Positions 28,801 to 37,100 of a stretch of DNA of 64,000 nt are shown here, piece after piece. This DNA comes from Nocardia sp. NBC_00403. Its GTDB lineage: Bacteria > Actinomycetota > Actinomycetes > Mycobacteriales > Mycobacteriaceae. The position numbers and the translations under genes are program-made. The notes beneath the pieces are model-generated. The model was not told where the DNA came from. It made no database searches and saw only the letters and a list, made by a program, of their open reading frames with translations. How positions within the stretch are numbered: the stretch's first letter is position 1; each line of letters begins with the position of its first letter. Where the stretch lies: contig NZ_CP107939.1 in NCBI RefSeq assembly GCF_036046055.1, positions 2,232,001 through 2,296,000 on the forward strand, in the 5' to 3' direction.

Positions 28801-29972
28801 TCGGTGATGTGTTTCTCGTCGTCGACGGATGGCCGACGGTTCGTGCGGAGTTCGACGTGCTCGAGCCCGCGCTCAACGCGCTGGCCGCGCAGGGCCTGTC
28901 CTACGGCATTCACCTCATGGTCGCGGCCAACCGCTGGGCCGAAATCCGGCCCGCTGTCAAGGATCTCATCGGCACCCGGCTCGAGCTTCGGCTCGGTGAC
29001 CCATCCGACTCCGAGATGGACCGGCGGACCTCAGTACTGGTGCCGCTCGGTAGGCCCGGCCGTGGTCTGAACCCGGAGAAGCTGCACATGCTCATCGCGC
29101 TGCCACGGCTGGACTCCGATTCCGATCCGCAGACGCTGTCCGACGGTGTCAGCGATGCCAAGCAACAGCTCAACGAGCTCTACGCTGGGCGAAAGGCGCC
29201 GCCGGTGCGCATGCTGCCCCTGAAGATCCCGCGTGAGCAGGTACTGGCCACCGCCCGCGCGCACGGCAACGTACTCGGACCGACCCGAGTCGTGGTCGGA
29301 CTCGGCGAATCCGAATTACAGCCACTCGTACTCGATTTCGAGGCGCAGCCGCATTTCATGGCGTTCGCGGATGTAGAGGCAGGCAAGACCACGCTGCTGC
29401 GCAACATTGTCATGGGTGTGGTGGAGAACTCGAACGCTGACCAGGCGCGCATCATTCTCATCGACTACCGGCGCACCATGCTCGGTCTCGTCGAAGGAGA
29501 CCAGCTCGCCGGATACTCGACCTCGTCGCAGACTTCGCTCGGCATGATCAAAGAGGTCGCGGGCTATCTCGCCAAACGCATCCCGGGCTCGGATATCACC
29601 CCCCAGCAGCTGCGTGAGCGCAGTTGGTGGCACGGACCCGAGATCTATGTCGTCGTAGATGATTACGACATGGTGGCGACCACCCAGAACCCCCTCGAAC
29701 CGTTGCTCGAGTTCCTTCCGCAGGCCCGCGACATCGGCCTGCACCTGGTGGTTGCCCGGCGCTCCGGTGGAGCCTCGCGTGCGCTGTACGACAAGGTGCT
29801 CGGCAGGCTGAAGGATCTCTCGGTCGATGCCTTGCTGATGAGCGCGCCCAAGGACGAAGGCAAGCTGCTCGGCGACGTGCGTTCGACCAAACTGCCCGCG
29901 GGCCGAGGCACTCTGGTCAGTCGCAGTGGCGAGCCGCAGATGGTTCAGGTGTCCTACTTGTCGCCGATGTAA
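25893..29972 (+). CDS. eccC: ESX motor ATPase EccC, single-chain form
   Basis: The 1359-residue protein has two Met-rich membrane helices (about 38-90), a DUF-type stalk domain and three FtsK/SpoIIIE ATPase domains. Walker A sequences are GATGSGKS near 484 and GGPQSGKS near 857; the third, ADVEAGKT near 1160, lacks the first Gly. Walker B-type strands are LVLVDFKGG, FYCLDFGGG and IILIDYRR. EccC recognises substrates and drives export. EccCa and EccCb are fused here, unlike mycobacterial ESX-1. It starts 3 nt after mycP. Confidence 0.93.
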   Translation: MATDGFVRRPRIAPPRAPGGEVALTAPPEIPRPVPAGLLMKLMPMVMVVAVVGMIAMMVMMGRNLLANPFMLMFPMMMLMSMVGMMAGMRGAGGPKKAAELNEERKDYFRYLDQVRKDVRKTGRSQLDALVWSHPDPADLQSAAGTRRMWERRPNDPDFGHVRVGVGSHRLATKLARPETGPLEDLEPVTTVALRRFVRTHSVVHNLPTAISLRAFPAINIEGRPGDARMLVRAMLMEFAAFHGPDHTAVAIICADPDNKTWAWAKWLPHVQHPVNRDGIGSARMMYRSLAELETAMAAELLERGRFMRNAQPTAGRIHLLVIIDDGFVSGTERIVSDAGLDSVTVLDLTAPQTGLAVRRGLQLVVADGMVAAKSAAGVERFATADAVTHAEAEALARDLARYRVATAAQIVSLGDETRAVPGLMALMKIPDAAQIDPAVVWRPRSDRERLRVPIGVTPDGTPVEIDIKESAENGMGPHGLCIGATGSGKSEFLRTLVLSMVTSHSPDLLNLVLVDFKGGATFLGLDSLPHVAAVITNLEEELSMVDRMKDALSGEMNRRQELLRSAGNFANVTEYEKARAAGAQIDPLPALFVVVDEFSELLSQKPDFADLFVMIGRLGRSLRVHLLLASQRLEENKLRGLDSHLSYRIGLRTFSANESRAVLGITDAYHLPSVPGSGYLKSDADDPLRFNAAYVSGPYVSPRGSQRVDGRVVGGQSPVVFTASAVEAQPDPEPGVIESAVTRGLPELPPPPGELELPAPPGEVRRSTETVPATLLQVVVQRLTGHGRPAHEVWLPPLDESPSVDMLLPDPDWKSPVNRHGQLWMPIGVIDRPYEQRRDVLVIDLSGAQGNLAVVGGPQSGKSTALRTVIMAAAATHTPEQLQFYCLDFGGGTLAGLTGLPHVGSVAGRLEVDRVRRTVAEMTTLLHQREERFRALGIESINEFRKRKAKLSLMTDEEQAADPLSEDLFGDVFLVVDGWPTVRAEFDVLEPALNALAAQGLSYGIHLMVAANRWAEIRPAVKDLIGTRLELRLGDPSDSEMDRRTSVLVPLGRPGRGLNPEKLHMLIALPRLDSDSDPQTLSDGVSDAKQQLNELYAGRKAPPVRMLPLKIPREQVLATARAHGNVLGPTRVVVGLGESELQPLVLDFEAQPHFMAFADVEAGKTTLLRNIVMGVVENSNADQARIILIDYRRTMLGLVEGDQLAGYSTSSQTSLGMIKEVAGYLAKRIPGSDITPQQLRERSWWHGPEIYVVVDDYDMVATTQNPLEPLLEFLPQARDIGLHLVVARRSGGASRALYDKVLGRLKDLSVDALLMSAPKDEGKLLGDVRSTKLPAGRGTLVSRSGEPQMVQVSYLSPM

Positions 29973-29973
29973 A

Positions 29974-29986
29974 GAGGGAGACCCTC
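29974..29986. terminator. Small hairpin between convergent eccC and GNAT genes
   Basis: GAGGG-AGA-CCCTC directly follows the eccC stop in the 28-nt convergent gap. The stem is only 5 bp with no U-run, so terminator function is weakly supported. Confidence 0.3.
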
Positions 29987-30000
29987 GCCTGTCTGCGACT

Positions 30001-30669
30001 TCACGAACGCGGCGACCGATTTCGTGAGTACGTGGATAGTTCTTCCGGTACGTCCGGAACCGGTCCGGGCACACGGCCTCCGGTCCGCAACGCAACTCTT
30101 ATGGCACCTGGTGGTGTGCTGGTGTCATGGGGCGGCGCGACGGCATCCCAGCTGTCGGAGAGACGTTCGAACAGTGCCTGGGAGGGGCCGGTCGCGGCGG
30201 GACCGGCGATGCGGGCCAGACGGAAGCCGGCTCTGCGATAGTAGTTGTGCAGCGCGATGTTGGTGGTCCACGCGTCGAGCCGGACCCAGGCGCGGTCCTG
30301 TTGTTGCGCAAGCATTCCGGCGTGTGTGAGTAGTCGGTGACCGATGCGCTGGCCGGCGAAGCGCAGGTCGACGATCATGAAGTGGACGATCAGCGAGTCG
30401 GCGAGTTCCCCGGCGGTCCACAGGCCCGGATCGGCGCGCTCGTTGACGGTGATCGTTCCGGCCGGTTCGCCCGCCACCTCAACGATCCAGGTTTCGCCCG
30501 CATCCAGTGCGCGGCCGGCGGCCCGCGCGAAAATCTCGATGGGCAGACCGCGGCCTGCCACCGTCCACTGGTCGGAGCCACGCGCGGTGAGCCACGCCGT
30601 CCGTTGGACCCGCAGGCGGCAGATCATGCCGAGATCGCCGGAGGTCGCCTGGCGAATCACGGTAGTCAT
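30001..30669 (-). CDS. GNAT-family N-acetyltransferase
   Basis: The 222-residue protein has the GNAT order: N-terminal TVIRQATSGDLGMICRLR, the strand pair VEVAGEPAGTITV, the motif A region DLRFAGQRIGHRLL (acetyl-CoA pyrophosphate loop) and a NIALHNYYRRAGFRLA segment typical of the C-terminal part. The acceptor substrate is unknown. A low-complexity tail after about 170 looks dispensable. Its ATG overlaps the stop of the upstream gntR gene (ATGA on the minus strand), so the two are translated together. Confidence 0.85.
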   Translation of the reverse strand: MTTVIRQATSGDLGMICRLRVQRTAWLTARGSDQWTVAGRGLPIEIFARAAGRALDAGETWIVEVAGEPAGTITVNERADPGLWTAGELADSLIVHFMIVDLRFAGQRIGHRLLTHAGMLAQQQDRAWVRLDAWTTNIALHNYYRRAGFRLARIAGPAATGPSQALFERLSDSWDAVAPPHDTSTPPGAIRVALRTGGRVPGPVPDVPEELSTYSRNRSPRS

Positions 30670-31478
30670 GGCAACGAAATGCCTGGCTTGTACGAGGTTC
30701 CGAGCGTATGCCGGATGACCGAGGTGCCCTCGTCGTCACCGAGTTCGTAAGCCAGCCGGTTGCGGGTGGCGATAGACCGGTGTCGGGTGACTCGGGTGAC
30801 TCGTTCGTGGTTGGCGCCGATCCGCAGGTGATCGAGCAGGATCGTGCCGGTGGCGACACCGAGGACGATGGCCTCCTCGGCGCTGGCGGGCCGGGCGACG
30901 AGGGTGTCGCGGTGTGCGGTCTCGGCGTGGCCGCGATCGGCAAGCCGCCTTGTTGTGCCCTCGGGAATGTCGTGTGGCGAGTCGATGCCAGTGCTTTCGG
31001 CCAGGTCCCTCGGATAGAAGCTGACCTCCCAAGACCACGGCTCGTTGTCGAGGTACTGAACGACCGTTCGAGCCAGTACCCACGAGTGCTCCGCCACGCC
31101 GAGCCACAACGCGACCTGTGGACTCGCCGGTTCCATTTTGGCGCTGAACTCCTTGGCCGGTTCTCGACGCGCCGCCCGCGCAATCTCCTCGAAGATGTCG
31201 TGCGGCGACTGCGGACGGTCCGGACGGATGTGGTCGGTGACGACCGATTCCAGCACTTCCTGGCTTCGAACAATGGTTCCCCGGGAAGTAGCTGTATAGA
31301 CGAGATTTTCGGTGACAAGCACCTGAATAGCGTTGCGAGCAGTGGTGATCGAGACCTGCATCTGATCGGCGAGCTCGGTGTGACTGGGCAGTCGATCACC
31401 CGGATGCCACTTGCCTGCGCGGATCTCCTCGCGCAGGAGGTCTGCGATCCGGCGATACGTCGGACCGTCCGCCATCAT
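30666..31478 (-). CDS. GntR-family (HutC/UTRA-type) regulator
   Basis: The 270-residue protein has an N-terminal GntR winged helix (YRRIADLLREEIRAGKWHPG, PSHTELADQMQVS, TSRGTIV) and a C-terminal UTRA-like effector domain (about 95-260). AGGAG precedes the ATG. HutC-type members sense small molecules and often repress their own and neighbouring genes. A perfect inverted repeat lies 25 nt upstream of its start in the gap shared with the divergent DUF4254-like gene. It is coupled to the acetyltransferase. Confidence 0.88.
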   Translation of the reverse strand: MMADGPTYRRIADLLREEIRAGKWHPGDRLPSHTELADQMQVSITTARNAIQVLVTENLVYTATSRGTIVRSQEVLESVVTDHIRPDRPQSPHDIFEEIARAARREPAKEFSAKMEPASPQVALWLGVAEHSWVLARTVVQYLDNEPWSWEVSFYPRDLAESTGIDSPHDIPEGTTRRLADRGHAETAHRDTLVARPASAEEAIVLGVATGTILLDHLRIGANHERVTRVTRHRSIATRNRLAYELGDDEGTSVIRHTLGTSYKPGISLP

Positions 31479-31502
31479 GCTCCTCGGTCAGTCGTGCAGG
31501 TA

Positions 31503-31520
31503 ACGAAGTATACTCTTCGT
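31503..31520. promoter_or_regulatory. Candidate GntR operator overlapping a -10 like TATACT
   Basis: ACGAAG-TATACT-CTTCGT has perfect 6-nt arms with a 6-nt centre. The centre reads TATACT on the plus strand and supplies a -10-like hexamer on the minus strand too. It lies just upstream of gntR, so autorepression is the simple reading. Confidence 0.6.
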
Positions 31521-31543
31521 GACTCCCTACGGCCCGGTAACGC

Positions 31544-31571
31544 TTGACAGGTGCCTTCAGAGGTTTATTGT
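31544..31571 (+). promoter_or_regulatory. Candidate sigma70-type promoter for the DUF4254-like gene
   Basis: A perfect TTGACA (31544-31549) is followed after 16 nt by TATTGT (31566-31571), a 4-of-6 match. It faces away from gntR and lies 24 nt from the candidate operator. Confidence 0.45.
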
Positions 31572-31619
31572 AATGAACGTCCTGATCCGGTGTTGTGCGG
31601 CGACGAACGGCGAGGCAAC

Positions 31620-32150
31620 GTGGCAGGTTCGGAGATTTCGACAGTCGTTATGGCTCTCCCCGACACACCGCGGTGTGTCGACTCGGCAGTGCAGTCACTG
31701 ACCCTCGGACTACTGCCTACTTCTGATCTACTTGTTCGGGCGTGTCGCGGGCACCGCGTGGTCGGCGGCCCGCTGCTCTGGTTCGCCCGTGACCTTGCGG
31801 TGCTGCACGAGCGCCGACTGGTGGGGCGTGGCGGCTCGGTGCCGACCGATCCGGCTACTGTGCTCGAAATCGATCGGCGCAGAACCGAATTGGTAATGGC
31901 CATTGACGACTGGGTGGCTCGCAGCGTCCCGCAGCATCGGCTCGGCGCCACGTTGCACACCGAGACCGTCGGCGCGGTTATCGACCGCATCGCCGAATCC
32001 TCGGTCCGTGCACACCACGCGCTGATGACGCTGGACGCACACAATGAACGGTTGCACTGCGCCTGGCATCATCTAGCTGAACTCGCCGACGCCTATGACG
32101 ATCTGGTTCGCGATATCCAGGCGGGCCGCAGGCGCCTGCCGGAGTGGTGA
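31620..32150 (+). CDS. DUF4254-like protein
   Basis: The 176-residue helical cytosolic protein resembles DUF4254 proteins: ARDLAVLHERRL, then IDRRRTELVMAIDDWVARS..., a conserved TETVGAVIDRIAE helix and a C-terminal ELADAYDDLVRDIQAG. Function of the family is unknown; some members occur in saccharide loci. I chose the GTG at 31620 behind GAGG; a GTG at 31551 would lie upstream of the predicted transcript start, and an ATG at 31650 is the conservative alternative. Confidence 0.65.
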   Translation: MAGSEISTVVMALPDTPRCVDSAVQSLTLGLLPTSDLLVRACRGHRVVGGPLLWFARDLAVLHERRLVGRGGSVPTDPATVLEIDRRRTELVMAIDDWVARSVPQHRLGATLHTETVGAVIDRIAESSVRAHHALMTLDAHNERLHCAWHHLAELADAYDDLVRDIQAGRRRLPEW

Positions 32151-32202
32151 CCTGTCCGGTGCGTTGATCACCAAGTGCCAGTGACACATTGGGCGCCCGT
32201 TG

Positions 32203-32586
32203 TCATGCCGACCACAGTGTCGCGCATGGCAGCGGGGGCATGTCGGGGTGCACGTTTCGGTCGATGACGACTTCGAGGTCGGTGCGGGTTCTGTCCAGTA
32301 TCGTCGCGAACTCTTCCGCAGCTGCACAGTCACATTGGAAGTCCAGGGGCGCCTCGAGATGCTGGAACGACACCTGCAGATGGCGGCGCCGTGAGTCGAG
32401 CACGTAACGTCCCGTGCGCACCAGGTAGTTCAACGCCGCTCGGCGTTGGGCACACGGTGATCCCATCCAATGTGCGTGGGTCTGCATGATCCGATGCGCG
32501 CTGGCTGCTGTCAGGTGATCGGGCGCAATGTCGCAGCGCCCGAGCCTGATCGACCATGCCTCGAGTTGTTCCGGCAGTTCATACAT
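32203..32586 (-). CDS. Hypothetical protein
   Basis: The 127-residue frame has the high third-position GC expected of genes here and lies 18 nt behind the glyoxalase-fold gene on the same strand, suggesting an operon. The protein is soluble, with Cys at RCDIA, PCAQR, CDCAAA and PCATL, which could bind metal, and a helix-rich second half. I recognise no family. A non-coding reading is possible. Confidence 0.55.
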   Translation of the reverse strand: MYELPEQLEAWSIRLGRCDIAPDHLTAASAHRIMQTHAHWMGSPCAQRRAALNYLVRTGRYVLDSRRRHLQVSFQHLEAPLDFQCDCAAAEEFATILDRTRTDLEVVIDRNVHPDMPPLPCATLWSA

Positions 32587-32604
32587 GACGGTGAAACCGG
32601 TCGG

Positions 32605-33072
32605 CTACGACGCCACTGATACCGGCGGTGTCCGGGTGCTCCCTAGCGGTGCGGTGAGTTCGAGATGGATGCCGTCCGGGTCGCTGAACGACAGGATCGC
32701 GATGCCGAATGCGTCGAGCGCGGTGACTTCGCCGTGTTCGATCCCGGCGGCGTCCAACCGGGCAGCCGTGTCGGCCAGCTCGTCCACCGACGACACGGCG
32801 AAGCTGAGGTGATCGAGCCCGACCCGCTCGGAGTCGAACCGGTCGGTGGTCGACGCCACGGGGCGCAGGCCGAACAACATCCCGTTGGTCTGGAAAACGA
32901 CACCGCCGTAGAGCTGTGCCGGATCGGCGCGTACCTGCGGATCCTCCGGGCTGCCGGGCGATTGCGCGGCGATCTCGAAACCGAGTACATCTTGGTAGAA
33001 CGTGCGGGAACGCTCCAGGTTCGTCACCGTCAGCCGAACATGGTGGATGCCGGTGGTTGCGATCATCGTCAT
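32605..33072 (-). CDS. VOC-family (glyoxalase/bleomycin-resistance fold) protein
   Basis: The 155-residue protein has two beta-alpha-beta-beta-beta units: GIHHVRLTVTNLERSRTFYQDVLGFE, and GLDHLSFAVSSVDELADTAARLDAAG with FSDPDGIHLEL at the end. Metal ligands are likely His near residue 10, His in LDHLSF and Glu in HLEL. Substrate is unknown. I take the ATG at 33072 behind GGCGGAG; the longer frame adds 34 residues without family likeness. It runs divergently from the AraC-type regulator. Confidence 0.85.
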   Translation of the reverse strand: MTMIATTGIHHVRLTVTNLERSRTFYQDVLGFEIAAQSPGSPEDPQVRADPAQLYGGVVFQTNGMLFGLRPVASTTDRFDSERVGLDHLSFAVSSVDELADTAARLDAAGIEHGEVTALDAFGIAILSFSDPDGIHLELTAPLGSTRTPPVSVAS

Positions 33073-33156
33073 GAAACTCCGCCGTGAGATGGCCAGGATA
33101 CGACCGCCGGGTTCGGCGTCGTCAGGAACATTAGGGCGCAGATCACAGATCTTCGA

Positions 33157-33172
33157 GTGTCGGAAACGACAC
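33157..33172. promoter_or_regulatory. Inverted repeat between VOC gene and AraC-type regulator
   Basis: GTGTCG-GAAA-CGACAC has perfect 6-nt arms, 20 nt before the regulator's ATG and about 85 nt upstream of the divergent VOC gene. It could be the regulator's own site, although AraC-type proteins more often bind direct repeats. Confidence 0.45.
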
Positions 33173-33191
33173 ATTCAGTACTGTAGGCGAC

Positions 33192-34166
33192 ATGGATGTT
33201 GCGGTATTCGTCGTCGACGGGGTGGCCGATTTCGGGTTCGCCGCCCTGCTGGAAACGTTCAATACCGCGAATGCGCTGCGCGGCGAATGGGAAGCCTCCA
33301 TCGACCCCTGGAACGTGCGGACCGTGTCACTGGGCGAGAGCGTGCGATCGGGCAACGGCTACCTCGTGCCGACCATGCCGCTGGCCGACCTACCCGGCGA
33401 ATTCGATCTGATGATCGTTCCCGCGGTGAACGTACGGGATGCCGAAACCCTGATCAGGATGGTCTCCTCGGCACTCAATCTGCCTGTGCTGGATTTGATT
33501 ACGCGAGCGCGCGGAGCCGGTGTCCACTTGGCTGCGGCCTGCACCGGCACTTTCTTCCTGGCCGAGGCGGGTGTGCTGGATGGTTCGCAAGCGACGACGA
33601 GTTGGTGGCTCGGCCCGGCTTTTCGCCGTAGGTATCCGCGAATTGTTCTCGACGAGGGCCGGATCCTGTGCCGTGGCGATCAGGTCACCACGGCGGGCGC
33701 GGCGTTGTCGCATCTGGATCTTGCCTTGTCCCTGATCGCCGCGAAGAGTCCGGCACTGGCCGAATTGGTGGCCAAATACCTGGCGTTCGGCGACCGAAAT
33801 GCGCAGGCCGACTTCGCGGTACCCGAGGTGATCGCCAGGGGTGATTCGCTGGTCGCGGCTTTCGAACGTTGGGTCCGTGACCATCTGGCCGAGCAGTTCC
33901 CGATTTCCGGTGCGGCACAGGGGCTCGGCGTCACCGAACGCAGCCTGCAACGCGCAACCCATGCCGAACTCGGGATGTCCCCAAGGGATTTCGTCAACGA
34001 GATACGGCTGGAACGTGCCACGCACCTGCTGCGGACCACCCCGCTGACCATCGATTCGGTGGCCGCCAAGGTCGGATATCTCAACGCGGGAACCCTGCGC
34101 AGCCTCTTCCGTCGTCGACGTGGCAGGAGCATTGCCGATATCCGAGCCTCCCGGCTGTCCTGGTGA
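33192..34166 (+). CDS. GlxA-type transcriptional regulator (DJ-1/PfpI + AraC HTH)
   Basis: The 324-residue protein combines an N-terminal class I amidotransferase-like domain (MDVAVFVVDGVADFGFAAL, with AACTGTFFLAEAG at the nucleophile elbow, Cys near 117) and a C-terminal AraC helix-turn-helix pair (QGLGVTERSLQRATHAELGM and IDSVAAKVGYLNAGTLRSLF). This family regulates small-molecule metabolism and usually lacks amidotransferase activity. The divergent glyoxalase-fold gene is the likely target. Confidence 0.9.
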   Translation: MDVAVFVVDGVADFGFAALLETFNTANALRGEWEASIDPWNVRTVSLGESVRSGNGYLVPTMPLADLPGEFDLMIVPAVNVRDAETLIRMVSSALNLPVLDLITRARGAGVHLAAACTGTFFLAEAGVLDGSQATTSWWLGPAFRRRYPRIVLDEGRILCRGDQVTTAGAALSHLDLALSLIAAKSPALAELVAKYLAFGDRNAQADFAVPEVIARGDSLVAAFERWVRDHLAEQFPISGAAQGLGVTERSLQRATHAELGMSPRDFVNEIRLERATHLLRTTPLTIDSVAAKVGYLNAGTLRSLFRRRRGRSIADIRASRLSW

Positions 34167-34170
34167 GCGA

Positions 34171-37100
34171 TCAGTTCCGGTAGCGGCGGTGATCGACGCT
34201 GAATTCGTCGGCGACGGTCGCGGCGAGTTCGACATACGCGCGCTTGGTGGTCTTGTGCAGGCGATGCAGATCGATCTCGGCGCCCTCCGACAGATGCTCG
34301 TCATAGGGGATGACATGCACAGCACGGCAGCGCGACAGGAAGTATTCGCGCAGCTGCTGGATGCCGACATTCGGTGATCCCTCGCGCGGCAGGTTGATCA
34401 CCACCACCGCATTGCGGACCAGGTGATCGTGGCCGTGCAGCGATAACCAGTCGAGCGTTGCCGCCGCGCTGCGAGCACCGTCGATCGCGGCCGAGGAGAT
34501 CAGCACCAGGGAATGCGCCAGATCGAGCACCCCGCCCATGGCCGAGTGCATGAGCCCGGTACCGCAGTCGGTGAGGATGATGTTGTAGAACCGCTGCAGG
34601 ATTCGGGCGACAGCACGGTACTCGTCGTCGCTGAATGCTTCGGAGGCCGCCGGATCCCGTTCGCTGGCAAGAACTTCCAGTCGACTCGTGCCCTGCGAGG
34701 TATGCCTGCGCACATCCGAGTACCGCTGGATCGCCGGATCCAGCAACAGATCACGCACCGTGGACCGCGTCTGCAGGGGTACCCGCTGCGAGAGGGTGCC
34801 GAAGTCCGGGTTGGCGTCCACCGCGATCACCCGGTCGCCACGGATGGACGAGAAGATCGACCCGAGACCCATTGTCGTGGTGGTCTTTCCGACGCCGCCC
34901 TTCAGCGAAAGCACCGCGATCCGGTAGTCACCGCGCACCGGCTGCCTGATTCGTGCGACCAATTCCTGCAGGCGAATCTCCTCCGCGGAGAGACCCGGAT
35001 TGATTGCACCGCCGGAAACATGGTGCACGGCCTTGCGCCAGCCGCTACCCGGCGCTTTCTTGGCCCGCCGCAACGGAACATCGTCGAGCGACGGCTGCGG
35101 CATGTGCTGGTTGTACTGACCCGGGTGCTGCTGCTGCGCAGGCGCTCCAGGATGCGGCCCGGTCTGCGGCTGTCCCCACCCCGCGGCATCCGAGCCTGCC
35201 TCCACTGGAGGCTGCTGCCCCTGCCTCGCCGCGCCCTGCCACTGCTCGCTACCCGCCGCCGGTGGCTGGTTGCCGCCCGGTGCGTGCGACTGCCCGAATC
35301 CGGGGTCGCCGACCGGTGCCTGCGGTGCCGCCGGCGGCTGTCCCGAGCCGGCTGGATTGCCCCACTGGTCGCTGCCGGTCGACTGCGTGGACTGGCCGCC
35401 GCCTGCTGCATGCGGTCCCGTGGGTGGTCGTCCGAATCCTGCTGGGTCGCCGGCCGGTGCGGGTGCTCCGGTGGGTGGTTGTCCGAATCCTGCTGGGTCG
35501 CCGACCGGTGCGGGTGCTCCGGTGGGTCGTTGTCCGAACCCCGCTGGACCGCCGACCGACGTGTGCGGTCCAGGGGTTGGCTGCGTGAATCCTGTTGGGG
35601 CGCTGCCTGGTACGTACGGTGATGTGGGTTGCGCGAATCCCGACGGGGCGTTTGCGGGTGCTTGTGGCATCGGCTGGTCGCCGCCAAGAGGGTGCGGAGC
35701 AAGGCGATCTTGTTCCGGTGCGCGCGGCCCGGCCGGTGGCTGCGCGAATCCTGTTGGGCCCCAATGGCCGACGCTCGGCGCCTGCGGCATCGGTTGATCG
35801 CGGGTGTGCGGTCCCGTTGGTGGCTGGCCGAATCCTGCTGGGTTCTGCCACTGGGCGTTACCGGGTGCGTGCGGGGTCGGCTGATTGCCGCCCGGGGGGT
35901 ACGGAGCAGGGCGATCTTGTTCCGGTGCGTGCGGCCCCACCGGTGGCTGTTCGAATCCTGTTGGGCCCCAATGGCCGCCGCCTGGTGTCGGTGACCCCAC
36001 TTGGGGGCGCTGCCCGTATCCGGTCGGGTTCTGCCATGGTTCGCCGGTAGGTGCCTGTGCCGGCATCGAAGGCTGGGCGTATCCGGTCGGAGGCGGCGGG
36101 CCCGGCGTCGGTTGCCCGAGCGCCGCCGGGTTCTGCCACGGCTCACCCGGTCCTTGCGACATCGGCCGGTCGGATGCTGGTTGCTGACCGGGCATCGGGG
36201 TCCGTGACTGGTCGTTGGGCTCGACGGCCGCCTCGTCGGCGTCGATCTCCGACGCGAGTCGGTGGCGGCCCCGCACCGCAGACTCCGGGGCGGCAGGGCG
36301 TGCGGTCGACGGCTCGAAAGCGTTGGGGCGCTGGTCGAGTGTCGAGACGGCGCCGTGCGGTTGCGGCCACGGGGCCGACGCTATGGGCGTGGCACCGGTT
36401 CCGGCGGCCGATACTTCGTTGTCCACCGGCTCGCGCGTGGCGAATTCATCAGGGGGCGGGGGTAGTTCGGGGCGATGCCGCACCGGCGCGGACGGCTGCT
36501 CGGCAACCTGCTGACCGCCATCGGCGCGCTCGCCGCTCAGCCACGGTGGCGGACCGTCCGTGCTGTGTGGAACCGCCGACTGCGGGCGATCGTGCTGCGA
36601 GATGTCCGGCGCGCCGAGTTCGCCGCTGCGCGGTTCCGTTGCGGCAGTGGCTGATCCGTGGGCAGCATCCGCAGGAGCGGTGTTCGGTGCTTCGGGTTCG
36701 AAGCCGTGGCTGCCGTGCTCGGGCGCGACGGTCGATTCGGGTTCGTGCACCGGAGGAGCCGTTGGGCTTGCGAGGTTGCGTGGACCCATGTTCGGGGCAC
36801 CCGGCTCGAATTCCGTACGGCTGTGGTCGGAACCGGGTCCGGCGAGCCACAGCGGCGGCCCATCGGGTTCCGGCATCGTCGGCATGCCATGGAGTTCGGC
36901 GGACGGTGTCGAATGGTCGGCCGGCGCAAGCGGTTGCTCGCCGGCCGTCGGCTGCGACAGCGCGGACGGCGACAATGCTTGTGCTACAGCCGGATCCGGC
37001 CTCGGTGGAGACGTCGGCAGATCGGGGTGCTGCTGGTAGCGCACCGTGGCCTCGGTCGAGGCCGGTGGCTCTCGGGGCGTGTCGACCGGCCGTGCGCCGA

